Part shown: positions 33,038-44,108 of the stretch, one piece after another
Layout of the letters: each line of letters starts with the position of its first letter
Position numbering within the stretch: the stretch's first letter is position 1
Assembly: GCF_000226115.1 (NCBI RefSeq)
Contig: NC_016459.1
Span: 2,713,501 to 2,777,500, forward strand
Direction of reading: 5' to 3'
DNA: 64,000 nt
Source of the DNA: Thermothielavioides terrestris NRRL 8126
Taxonomy: Eukaryota; Ascomycota; Sordariomycetes; Sordariales; Chaetomiaceae
Translations under genes and position numbers: made by a program
The notes under the pieces: generated by a model
What the model saw: the letters and a program-made list of their open reading frames with translations, nothing else
Database searches by the model: none
What the model was told of the DNA's origin: nothing

Positions 33038-35975
33038 CTAGCCAACGTGCCACGCCATCCCCTCCGGCGCCGGAAGCGAGGCATTAAGGTGGATGTCCCG
33101 GACGCTCGACCCCACAAACAACACCTTCTCTCGGTCAGTGATCTGCCAGTTCTGCGTCGTCGTGTTCCAGTTGCTGATATCTCTGCGCGTCAGCTCGAAC
33201 GTGACCGTCTTGGTCTCGCCAGGCTGCAGCTCCACCTCGTCGAAGCCGCGGAGCACGCCCCAGGGGTTGTCTTCGCCGCCTAGCTGCACGTACTGCCCTT
33301 GCTGTCAGCGGCCGTCTTCAGCCAGGGGAGGGATGGATCCAGGGGGTTGCTCACCAGCTGCGGGATCTCGGTGCCCGCGACGTCGCCCTCGTTCGTGATC
33401 GACGCCGTCACCGTGTACAGCACCTCGTACAGCCCCGGATTGCCCCCGGGTGCTCCCGAGGCCGGCAGCAAGGGCTGCGCAGACCCGTTCCGCGCCGCGG
33501 CCGGGAACTCGCTGATGTTCCCCTGCCCGCCCGCCACGAATCCCTGACTGCTATTCAACCACGGATACACATACGGCGATATCCGCTTGAACCCGTCCGG
33601 CGGCATATAGCCCTCCAATGCCGCATCCCCAACCTCGACAACACCACCATACATCGGCGCTGGCCCCGTCACCCCCTCCTTCGCGACCGGATACGGCCCC
33701 TGCACGCCACCCTTCCTCACAATCTTCAAGTCACTATACCGAAACCGCGTATACGTGAGCCCAAACCCAAACGGAAACACCATCCCGCGCGCGTGGCGCT
33801 GAAACCAGCGATAATCCACCAGCACGCCCTCCCCAAACACCTGCACGGGGTTCTTGGGATCCGGGGCGGAGTACATGACCTGGGCGCCGTAGTCGGCCTC
33901 GCTCGCACCCCAGGTGAACGGGCTCCTGCCCTGGGGGCTCACGCAGCCGAACAGCACGTCGACCAGGGCGCGCCCGCTCTCCTGGCCGGGGAAGCCGGCC
34001 CACAGGATGGCCGACACGTTCTCGTGCGCCGCGACCGCGTCGAGCAGCACGGGCCCCGGCGTGTGCAGCACCACGACCGTGTGCGCGTTGGCCCCCGCCA
34101 CCGCCGCGATCAGCGCCGCCGCGTTGTCCCACGCCGACAGGTTGTTGCGGTCGCCTGCGTTGCCGTCGATGGAGAGGATCGCCTCGCCCGCCGTGGCGGC
34201 TGCGAAGACGATGGCCACCGAGGCGTTGCGCGCGGCTTCGGCGGCCGCCGCGGGGTCCCAGTTCGAGGTGGTGTTGGTGAAGGTTGTGGTGGTGTTCGAG
34301 TGGCGCGTGTGCTCGAGGATGGCGGTCGCCGGCGAGATCAGGTAGGGGAAGTTGGCCGTGCCGGAGCCGTAGCCCATGGCGACGGTGCCGGAGAAGCAGC
34401 CGCGCTCCGGGCAGGCGTTGGGCCCGCCCGGCGGGTCTTGGGCGTCGTTGCCGATGACGGCGATGCTAGGCGGGTCGCGCAGCGGGAGGAAGTTGTCGGT
34501 GTTTTTGAGCAGGACGATCGACTTGGCGCCGATCTCGCGGATCAGCGCGGCGTGGTCGTCCTGGACGTCGACGAACTCGTTGACCGTAGTGATGGACTGG
34601 TTCGACGACGGGTGCAGCGGGCCGACTGTCTTGTTTGTCCAGGCCGAGAAGTTGATGTCGGGCTGGGCTTCGTACTCGCCGGTGTGCACCTTGAAGTAGG
34701 CCGCCATGATGCGCACCACCATGTCGTCGAGGCGCCACTGGGGCACGTCGCCCTTGAGCACGGCCTCGGTCAGCGCTCCGCCCCACCACGACCGGTACGG
34801 CGGCGGGCCGCCGTCGCCCGACATGGTCATGTCGAGCCCCGCGAGCGCCGAGCCCAGCGTGGTGTGCTGTGCTCCCCAGTCGGACATGACTTGTGCCGTC
34901 TGTCAGCGATCTTCTATCACTGGTTTCTGGGTCGAACAGTACGATGGGGTAGATCCTCGTGCTCACCAAACCCCTGAAAGGCCAGCTCGTTCTTGAGCAG
35001 GTAGTTGGTCGTCCACGCGTTCTCGCAAGCGTGCGTGCCGTTGATCTTGTTGTACGAGCACATGACGGAGCCGACTCCGGCGCGGACGGCGTCGGCAAAC
35101 GGCCACAGGTACAGCTCGTGCATGGTGCGGTCGTCGATGCGCACGTCGACGCTGCCGCGGTAGTGCTCCTGCTCGTTGAGGATGAAGTGCTTGGCACACG
35201 CCACCACGCCGCGGCTCTGGATGCCCTGGATCGTCTCCGCCATGGCGACGCCGGCGAGGTATGGGTCGGGGCTTGGTCGCGATTTCTGTCAGCATTGTCT
35301 GACACACAGTGGAGGAATCCCCGGAGCACTCAAACACCGCGCCACCTACCCAAACGCCTCCCAGTTCCGCCCGCCCTCGGGCGCCCTGCCCAACGGCCCC
35401 GCCACCGGCCCCAGCATGATATCGATCCCCTTACCCCTGAACTCCGCGCCGAGCGCCTCCCCGCGCAGCCGCATCAGCCGCCGACTGAAAGTGGCCGCCA
35501 CATTGATGCCAGCAGGGAAGGCCGAGTTGTGGTCCGCTGCCCGTCCAACCCCCACGTCAGTTCTTCATCCTTTTGTCTTCCTCGGCACCAAAGCACCAAA
35601 TATAGGGCAGCAGGAAGTAGATACAAGCAACGTACTGTACCGGACCCCGAGCGGCCCATCCATCAGGCACAGCCCGCGGAGCCCGAGGCGCGGCACGCCG
35701 CCCGTGTTGCCGATGCACCGGTCCGACTGCCAGCCCGTGCCCGTCGTCAGGTTGACTTTCTCGGGCAGCGTCAGATTGGCGACGAAGGCTACGGCCCGCG
35801 CGTAGGCGGCCGCCCAGGACGGGTCCAAGATGGTGGTGTTGCTGGCGCCACTAGCCGCCGCCCAGGGGGAGGGGTAGCCGGGGAATAGCACATCCGGGTC
35901 GGTTGCTTTTGTCGTGCCGAAGAGGATAGAGGATAGTGAGAGGAGGGCGAGCAGGAAGGGGATGGTCGTGGCCAT
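33038..35975 (-). CDS. Secreted GH3 beta-glucosidase
   Basis: GH3 beta-glucosidases hydrolyse cellobiose and short beta-glucans and relieve product inhibition of cellulases. Five exons (35636-35975, 35350-35536, 34967-35271, 33355-34889, 33038-33292) give 873 residues, matching the ~860 of fungal Bgl enzymes. A signal peptide covers roughly residues 1-24. Motifs in order: [45 protein letters not shown], then [10 protein letters not shown] with the nucleophile at D281, restored across an intron. KSIVLLKN and [10 protein letters not shown] mark the second GH3 domain, and QLYVQLGG...PWGVLRGF the C-terminal fibronectin-III-like domain. Many N-x-S/T sites are present, fitting secretion. Catalytic motifs are intact. 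It may act with the AA9 enzyme 7 kb away, but co-regulation is inferred only. Confidence 0.96.
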
Positions 35976-36679
35976 GGTGTGAGACTGGATTACAAGGAAT
36001 TGTTTGTTGGGTTAGCAGTACGTGTCTCGGCGGCAATATCAATCCGGGGAGGGCATCCCGGGCGTCAGTCCCATCTTAAGCCTCAGGAGCGAGTGTCTCC
36101 GGAAATGTCGCGGCGACTGACGACGAAGGTCGGCGCAGCCACGAGCAGCTCGCTCCGGGTCGCAGCCATTGGGGCGGATGGCCATCCCCGTGGTTGCTTT
36201 GGTGTAAAGCCTCATTTTAGCCATAGTGAGCCCCTAAAGATCGTCATCACTGCAGGTTAGATTAACACCCGGCTACGGCGGCTCGGCTCCAGAGTAGTAT
36301 TACCACCGACGAATGCGGGAGGGCCAGCCTCGGTAGTGGTTGCCGCTGCCGATGCACGGCGGCGGGTACCTTTGATGTCCATCGTGCGATGCGAGAGAAT
36401 GGTAGATGCAACACAGGGACTGGATAGAGATATCCAAGCGTAATCGAAAAACCTGGAGAGACCAGAACTTTGAAATGACATACGGACGCTGCCAAGTTCC
36501 AACAAACACATGAAGAAGGAAGAATCTAAGCCGGCCTCCAAAATCCAGCAATCCACCATATACTACTCCATTGAACGCCATCTCCTCCCAGAGTTGCTCC
36601 ACGGAAACGCCAAGCCAATGAGAAAAGACCAACTAACTCCCTTTCCATACACCATCTATCCGGGGCCCGCCCTTGTCCC
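35976..36679. promoter_or_regulatory. GH3 promoter region and sro7 3' end
   Basis: Both flanking genes read leftward, so this 0.7 kb holds the GH3 promoter and the sro7 3' UTR. No clear TATA box is seen. A GGCTAAA element and an SYGGRG match are listed or noted separately (CCGGGG at 36044-36049). Confidence 0.45.
36216..36222 (-). promoter_or_regulatory. Possible XYR1/XlnR-type site (GGCTAAA)
   Basis: The minus strand reads GGCTAAA, the same orientation as the GH3 gene and about 240 bp upstream of its start. It matches the cellulase/xylanase activator consensus of Trichoderma and Aspergillus. Seven bases can occur by chance, so this is a candidate only. Confidence 0.35.
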
Positions 36680-39600
36680 TCAGAACAGCGACTTCTTCAG
36701 ACTGCCCAGCAACATATCCTTCTTCTGCTTCTGGACAAACTTATCGACCCCCTCGGCCCACCCCTGGCTGGTCTCCTGCAGCCGGTTCATAGCGTCGTCG
36801 ACCAAGTTCAGCCGCGCGGTACGTTCGTTAATCTGCCGCGTGAGGTACTCGCCCCAGCCCTCCTGGCTTGTGCCGGTGCCGGCGCCAGCGCCGGCCATCC
36901 CGCGCTCGGCCGCGGCGGCCGCCATCATGCGTTTGCTCGGCGGGCGGCCCTCGCCGCCGATCAGCAGGTCGAGGTCGGTGGGGCTGACGTACTGCGTGCC
37001 CGAGATCCACTGCAGGTTGCTGATGGTCGGCCGGGGCGGGAGCGTCAGCTGCGGGTTGACGAGCGTGTCCTCGGCCGGCGCGAGGCCCTTGCCGCTGCCC
37101 GAGCCCGAGCCCCAGACAGCCAGCACGGCGATCTCGGACGGGCCGGTCCAGCCGAGCACCTCGCCCGTGCGCGAGATGACCGTCAAGATCGTCCGGCTGG
37201 GGTCGAGCATCGGGAGCGAGGCCCGGCCGATCTCCTTCAGCCCCGGCAGCGAGTACGCCCGGACCGTGCGGTCGCCGAAGACCGCTACGAGCGCGACGCC
37301 CCGGCCGGGCACCTCGGTCACGCGCGCCGCGTCGCAGAGCTGGTCGTCAAAGGACTTGGACGCGCCCTTCGCCGTGGCGGGCTTGAAGACGCGGATCTCG
37401 GTTTGCGTAACTGGAGGGGGGGAGGGGGGTTGATTATCAGCGACAGCACCCAGGCAGAAGGGAAGGGGTAGTAGAGGAACAGGACTTACCAACAACAATC
37501 ACACCATTGACCTGCCTGCCCTCTCTCAGGCCGGCCACGGCGGGTCCTGAAGCGCCCGCAGGCTGCCCGTTGTCCGCGTTCATCGGGCAAATGGCGATCA
37601 CCTTGTCGTGGCCGACCTTGGCGACGCCGGCCAGCTCAGCAGAATACGACTTACCCGCCGGCAGGATCTTGAACGTCGCGACGCGCCCCAAGTTTGTGCC
37701 GACGAAGCAGTCGATGCTGGAGTAGCTGTCGCCCTCGTTCGTCATGACGCCAAACTCGATGACGGTCGGATATTCCTGCGTCGCGCCGGAGCCCTTGGAG
37801 GAATGGCCCTTCAGAAACGACGAGCGCTTCTCCTCCTTGGCAAACTCCGCCACGGACGCCTGGAAGATCACGGACGGGCCCCGCAGGTCAATGATGCTGA
37901 AGAAGCCGCCCTCGGACCCGGAGGCGACGAAGCCGACGTCCGAGACCGTCACGACGCTGACGGGGCCCTGCATCATCTCGTACAGCACATACGGCTGCAG
38001 CCCCTCCTTCAGCGACGGTTCCGCGCGCGACGAGATGTCCGTCAGCCCGCCCGGGTTGGGGTCCAACGGCCTCGCCGCGTCCCGGCCGAAGTTCCTGTTG
38101 CCTCCCCACCGGTAGATGACCACCTCGCCGGATCTCGTGCCGACGGCGAGCTCGCCCGTCACGTCGCCCATGGCGAGCGCCGTCACGCTGACGTCCTCGA
38201 ACCGGTCGAGCGCGCGGGCGACGTCGACCTGCAGCTGGGCGGGGTTCTCAATCTCGTCGCTATGGCCGATGTCCCATATCCGCACCGTGCTGTCGGCGTG
38301 CGCCACCTGGATGATGTTGCGGAAGTCCCACCCGGGCCGTCGCCGCTTCGCAGCCGGCGCGCCGCCCTGCAGGATCGGGTGGCCGAGGTTGCGCGTCTCC
38401 ACCATGCCCAGCCACCGCTCCCGCGGCATCGTGCTGATGGCGATCTTCTGCACGAACGGATGCACGAATGACAAGCTCGGGTGCAGCATGTTCGTCGGGC
38501 TGATCGGGTACCCCGACGGCACGGTCATGGTGATGACCTCGCCCGAGGTGAGCCTGACCAGGACGGCGATGGGGTCCTGTGCGCCGTCGTAGTACGGCGA
38601 CGATCTCGGGATCAGGCAGTAGTCGGCCACCTCGGCGCCGGGCGGTACCGGCAGCGTCAGCCGCTGCTTCCCCTCGAAGTGGCTCGCCAGCAGCTCCCAC
38701 GACGAAGTGGCGTAGGTCGGCGTCGGCCCCAGCTCCAGGAACGTCAGGCCCTTCTGCTCGTCATCCACCGCCCGCCCGCCAGCGATCAGCAGCGCGGTAT
38801 CATCCGGGTTCTGCTTGCAGCACCAGGCAATCTTCCCAAACGGCGTGAGCCGCAGCGGCTTCAGCGCCCCCTTCGCGCCGCCGCGCTCATTCACGCGCGT
38901 GTGATACAGCGACCGCGCCGCGACCAGCCTCCCATCCTTCGGATCCCAGAACACCAGACTGCCATCCTCATGCGCCGTCAGCACAAACGTGCCGGTCGGA
39001 TGCCACACGGCGCGCACCAGCCGCGGCCTGCGCTCCCTGTCCATACCCAGCCCGTCCCCGCCGGGCGCCCCGGCGGGCAGCACATACTCGAAGAACCGGG
39101 TCGCCTCGTTCTGCTTGAACGAGTACACCACCGCGCCGTGCGAATACCCGATCAACAGCTTCCCGATATCCCTCGGATGCAGCTGCAAGCTGACCAGCTC
39201 CTCGACGGCAAACCCGGCCGCCCCGCGCCCAGCAGCAGCAGCAGCATGGGCCTTCCAGAAATTGGGCAGGCTGAACCCGGTGGCGGGCCGCTCGCGGTCC
39301 AGGTCGTACGCCCACACCTCGGCGCCCGAGTGCACGCCGATGAATGCCCAGTCGAGCCCGGGGTCGGTGATCAGGCAGGTGACGCGGCCGTAGGTGGTGC
39401 GGGCGGCGAGGCGGCCGGTGGCGAGGTCCCAGAGGCAGAGCTCGTTGTGAGTGTCGAGCGAGAGCAGCCGGTTGGTCGCCACGAAGGCGAGCTGGCGCGG
39501 GGACGGGGGCAGCGAGTTGGGGCTGGCGGAGGTGGAGGGAGCGTGGGAGAAGGTGCGCACGACGCGGTGGGCGCCGAAGACGTAGATCTTGCCCGCGCCG

Positions 39601-39897
39601 TACTTGGACGAGGAGGTGCCCACTGCGAGGAGGGATTGGATCGGGTCGTACGCGAGACAGCTTGCGCAAGGGGGAACACAGCAGTTGTTAGCACGGTCCG
39701 CCAGATGATAGACGGAACCTTGGGAAGCACCCTGCCGTCCCGGGCCTTTTCAATGGTACGGGTATGTATGGTACATACCTGATTTGGGAGTTGATGCCAT
39801 ATCGCGATTGCTCGTCTGGCGCGAATGCCCCCGGAGGGATGCCCGCCGACAGGTCGTTCTGGATGCCGGCCTGCCGCGCCCGCAAGAAGCTCGCCAT
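36680..39897 (-). CDS. sro7: Sro7/Lgl-family exocytosis regulator
   Basis: Sro7/Lgl/tomosyn proteins bind plasma-membrane t-SNAREs and Rab/exocyst factors to control vesicle fusion at growth sites. Three exons (39779-39897, 37490-39660, 36680-37410) give 1006 residues, close to yeast Sro7 (1033). The N-terminus MASFLRARQAGIQNDLSAG and the following AYDPIQSLLAVGTSSSKYG-KIYVFG are typical of fungal members. Repeated WD-like units follow (HNELCLWDLATGRL, DGSLVFWDPKDGRLVA, DSTVRIWDIGHSDE), fitting two beta-propellers. The last ~60 residues (RTARLNLVDDAMNRLQETS...) are heptad-patterned and resemble the tomosyn-type R-SNARE-like coil. No frameshift or missing region is seen. Family identity is strong. 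Confidence 0.95.
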
Positions 39898-40880
39898 GCT
39901 GGGCACACTTGGATGTCTAGACTTGTTGGTGGTTTGGTTCGGTTGAAGCAAGCCTGAAGGGTGTAAGAAAGTGCGGTTGGTTCCACCCATCCAGGCACTG
40001 ACTGCCTTACATACACTCGGCAGTAAGCAGATAGTGGGGTAACCGGCCAGGGACCCCTGCCGGTCGCCGCATGGCGGGGTGGGGACAATGCCCAAGCCGC
40101 AGCTGGACTGGCGCCAAGCCTCGGTTGCCTGTGCTGTGCCGATCTCAGATCCGATCCCAGACGAGGTCTGCCGCCAACAGTTCGGTCGCTGTCGTGTCCC
40201 TAAAACGGAAACCCTTCGTTGAGGAGACACGCAGGAGAGGCGGATCATATACCCGCCTACCTACACAACAGTTGCTCTAGCAGCAGCAACTCCACGGGTA
40301 AAAGCGCAGGTACTGTACATACACAGCACATTCGCAGTCAACGGTGAGGCTTCCGTTTCGCTTCTACTCTTGGTAAAATACAGAAACCCTTTCCTTCTCC
40401 TTTCGGCCTCTTCTATGTAAGAGTTCTTCGTTGCATTACATCTCGCGTTTCCTTGCTGTGATACACTGCGCCATTTCTAGAGGGCCCGTCGTCGCCGGCG
40501 TCAAGCTGGACGGCAGAAACGGCTGCGACGATTACATGTAGTGTAGGAGCAGTACTCAAGCCCGACCGCGGCTGCTACACTGCTACAAGAACACATATCA
40601 CCGGGAACATGGCACACACATAATTATAAATCAACGCGCGGATTTCATTATCGGCTAACTGTTGTGTGCTCTGGACTTAAGTGGTTAGGAACCCTGGGAC
40701 CCTCAGAAGCTGCCATGCAGATGAATGAATGTCGACCTGCCCCCGGTCACACCCCCTTGCATCCCAGAACCGCCACCGCCAAGCTCGGAGTACATCACGC
40801 TTGTACACATAACATAGCCGTCTGCAGTATGCCAGACGGCCGTGAAAAAAAACCACCGCAACTCCTCGCCTCGGACCGTC
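39898..40880. other. Intergenic: sro7 promoter and Argonaute 3' UTR
   Basis: Both neighbours read leftward, so this ~1 kb holds the sro7 promoter next to its start and the Argonaute 3' UTR on the right side. No repeat, RNA gene or credible open frame is seen. Confidence 0.45.
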
Positions 40881-43800
40881 TTAGACCCACCACATGGTGT
40901 TCGTGAATGTCTCGATGGCATCCGCGCGACCGCCATAGCTGCCAGGCTTCAAGAGTTTGGGAGGCTGGGTCTCCTCGCTCTGAGAAGAAGTCTCGCTGCC
41001 CTCGCGCTTGGCCATCGGCCCGGGGCGCCGCAGCACCAAGTACTTGCTCTCCTTGGGGACCTGGTCGCTGGTCGCCATGTCCTCGTGGTGACGCGCCCGC
41101 GCACCGGCCAAGTGCGCGTAGTACACCGCGGGATGCAGCGAGACCGGCGTGGTCGAGCGGCAGTACTGGTAGCATTGGTGGTAGAGGATCCGCTGCAGGT
41201 CATCCGCCTTCAGCCCGCACTCGTCCTGCAGCACGTTGTAGTGGACCGGGCGAGCGGTGCCCTGGATGGCCACGTGGGAGCAGAGGTAGAAGTCGTAGTG
41301 GAACGGGTGCGTCACCTCCCGCTCCACCAGCGTTCCCGGCAGGCAGTTGCCGTTCTTGTCGCCCCGCTCGGGGAAGAAGCGGATGTGGTGCCGCTTGGTG
41401 GCGATGATGACGGTGATCTTGGGGACTCCGCCAATGTGCTCCTTGAACACCTTCCGCATCTCGCCCACCTCAAACTCCATGACGTGTGCAAACTGACCCT
41501 CCGAGACGCCGTCGCGAAGGTAGAAGACGTGCTGGGGAGCGACCTGGTTCTTCTGCCGCCACTTGACGGCCAGCGGCCCGAGCATCGAGTGCATGTGTTC
41601 AGGCTGCAGGATTTCCACACCCCGGCCGTTGGTCTGCACAGCGGCATCGTAAACTGCCGCGTCCTTATCCATCGAGACGCACATCGCCGCCACCGAGACA
41701 GACCCAGAAGCTGTGTTGCCGTGCGAGATATCCAGGCCGATCATCATGGTGGGAACCTTGAAGAACGCAGAGCCCTGGCCTTGATGGGCAATCCTGGACG
41801 TCTGCCCGCCAAGCTTCGAGTTGACCTTCATGCAGACATTGGAACAGTACTGGCCCTGCGCCTTCCGGACGTGCTGGGCCTGCAGCATCTGCGTCAGGCA
41901 CGCGAACCGGCAATCGGCGTTCTTCTTCAGGCGGTCGTACACCCATGAAGTCTTGTCCCTCAGCACGAAGAAGATGATCTGCGGAGTGGCCTTGTTCTCA
42001 TTGCCGCACTGGTTGAAGGCGCCCTCGACGATCTTGTCGTGCCCGGTGCCCACTGGAGGCATCAGGATCCTGGGGTCCCTCGAAATGACGCCACCATGGG
42101 CGGCGTACGTAGTCTTGAAGACCTTCGCGAAGTTCTCCATGGTGGGCTTGTCGACACAGGCGTCGACAATGACGAAGGCCCACGACACGAGCGGCTTCTT
42201 GTTGGGGAGAACAAACTTCATACCGCGGAGATCCCACCGACCGGTCATCTTGGGGTCGGTAGACCGGTTGGCGAACTGAACGACAGGGTTCCGGAGGACT
42301 TTCGCCGGGACCATCGGCATGATCGGGTTGATCTTGATGCCGAAGTGGGCTAGGTAACGGTCCTTATCCCACTCGAGGTTCTGCACCATCTGCATAATCT
42401 CGGCCTTGCGCTGCTGCGGGCGCTGAACCGCAAACTTGATCATCTCCTGGGTCTGCAAATCTTCGATTAGCCATCGCAACATGAAAGGCTACACTTCGAA
42501 GAGAAAAAAGGGGGTGCTTACCTGTGCGGGATCCAGCTTGAAGGGGTAAGGGTTGAAGCGGAGGACCTCGCACACTTCCATGGGGAAGTATCCAGCCTTG
42601 GTGGTCTCGATGAGGGGAAGGTACCAGTGCTGAATCCTGGCCTTGTACTGCTCGAGGTAGTACTGGAAGACGCTGTAGGTCTTGGTGGAACCATCCGGCA
42701 TCTTCTTGTCGAAGGTGACAGCCTTGGCGCAGGCACCCGTCTCCCCATACTTGGGGTCAAATGCAAGGCGCCGGACCTTGTATTCCTTGGGGCCCTGCGA
42801 GTTTCCACGGTGCTTCACCTCGAACCGGATGTTCTGCAGGCGACGCAGGGCCTTGAAGGCCTCTGACATGCCCCAGGTGGTGCCGCCACCCTTCACTTCA
42901 ATCTTCACGGGCAGAAGGGCCTGCCGCATGCCGTCGTAGTCGACTGGAGCAAGGTAAGCCAGATGAACAAACAAAAAAGTCGGGTGACAAGAGAAAACAT
43001 ACTGGTTGCCCACTTGCGGTTCATGCAGCTCAGAAAGTTGCGAGCCAGTTGCTCGAACCTCTGGCCGACCCAGAATGTCTGGTTAGCGACGTCGACATTG
43101 ACACCAAGACCAAGGCCGCCGCTGTTGATCGACTAGTGCACAGTTAGCGCGGCCACAGGATTGAAGAAGTATTTGACGCTTACCTCGTTCAGGCGGACAG
43201 CAGAGTAAATGCCCTTGATAGCCTCGGTGCACGAGTTGAGGCGCTTCGTCTGGGAATACTCATTGAAGAGCGTACGCTTGACCAGATGCATACGCTCAGA
43301 GGGACCCTGACGAAGGACGTGGTCAAGGAAGCCTAGACGCAGTGAGCCATCGGGGCGGAGCGGACGAAGCACGCAGAATGTTACTCACTCATGCACTCCA
43401 GGACCGTGTTGTCCCAACCCATCTGCTTGGTCAGGTACGCCTTCAGTGCTTCCATGCGAACCTTGCAGGTTTGCTTGATCTCGATGGTGAACGTGTTGTT
43501 CTTCCGACCGGGACGACCCTCGTCGGCGCCCAGGTCAACTTCGCATTTAAGTCCCGGCACATTGTTGGTCGACCTGAGAATGCATGGTCAGGGTTTGAAG
43601 TCCATGGGAGCACTACACATCGACTTACCAGGCAAGCTTGCGGCCATCGTAGAGCCAAGGGTTTGGCAGCTGAGCCAGCTTGCCCTGGACGACCTTGGTC
43701 TGCCACGCCTTCTTGTAGACGATGGAGCCCTTGGGCTCGGGAGTGATGCTAACCTGTCCGGCTGTGAGCGGCTTGCTTTGAGAATACTCGGCGAATCCCA

Positions 43801-44108
43801 GGCTGAGTACATACGTCGTACTGGTAAACGTCCCTGCCAGCGACGGACTGGATGCGGAACTGGTTCACGCCGACGCGAATGTCATCGCCGCTGGTGTTGT
43901 AGTTGGTGCGACGAGCATACGGAGTATTGACGCGATCGGCGTGCTGCATCCGTTAGTTGCTCGCGTTAGCATTGTGCGAGTGGGTGCTCGGGTGGCAACT
44001 CACCCAGTAGGCCTCGGGAGGCAGGTCGCATCGCTTGTTGATTCCCTCGGGAAGCTCCAGCGGGTTCCTCTCGCGGGCCGAGGCCCGGCCAGCCGCCTTT
44101 TGCGACAT
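40881..44108 (-). CDS. Argonaute with intact slicer tetrad
   Basis: Argonautes bind small RNAs and cut or silence complementary transcripts; in Sordariomycetes they serve quelling (QDE-2) or meiotic silencing (SMS-2). Eight exons (44004-44108, 43815-43943, 43629-43753, 43389-43573, 43184-43332, 43003-43132, 42522-42943, 40881-42452) give 938 residues. After a short N-terminus (MSQKAAGRASARER, no long Gly/Arg repeat) come the N domain, a DUF1785-like linker (STNNVPGLKCEVDLG is in the N domain, then GLGLGVNVDVANQTFW), a PAZ domain ending near EVLRFNPYPFKLDPAQ, MID, and PIWI. Slicer residues align with human AGO2 by spacing: D656 (GLDISHG), E695 (GVEIL), D729 (FYLRDG) and H862 (YYAHLAG). The C-terminus TMWWV has the usual aromatic end. 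I cannot decide QDE-2 versus SMS-2. The leader upstream is unusually long. Confidence 0.95.

Noticed and set aside
38481..39782. 433-codon plus-strand open frame opposite sro7
   Set aside because: Antisense shadow of GC-rich coding sequence, Arg/Pro/His-rich, while the opposite frame encodes clear WD repeats. Similar shadows at 33793-34977, 40842-41948, 52628-53764, 60064-61077 and 101-1168 were dropped for the same reason.
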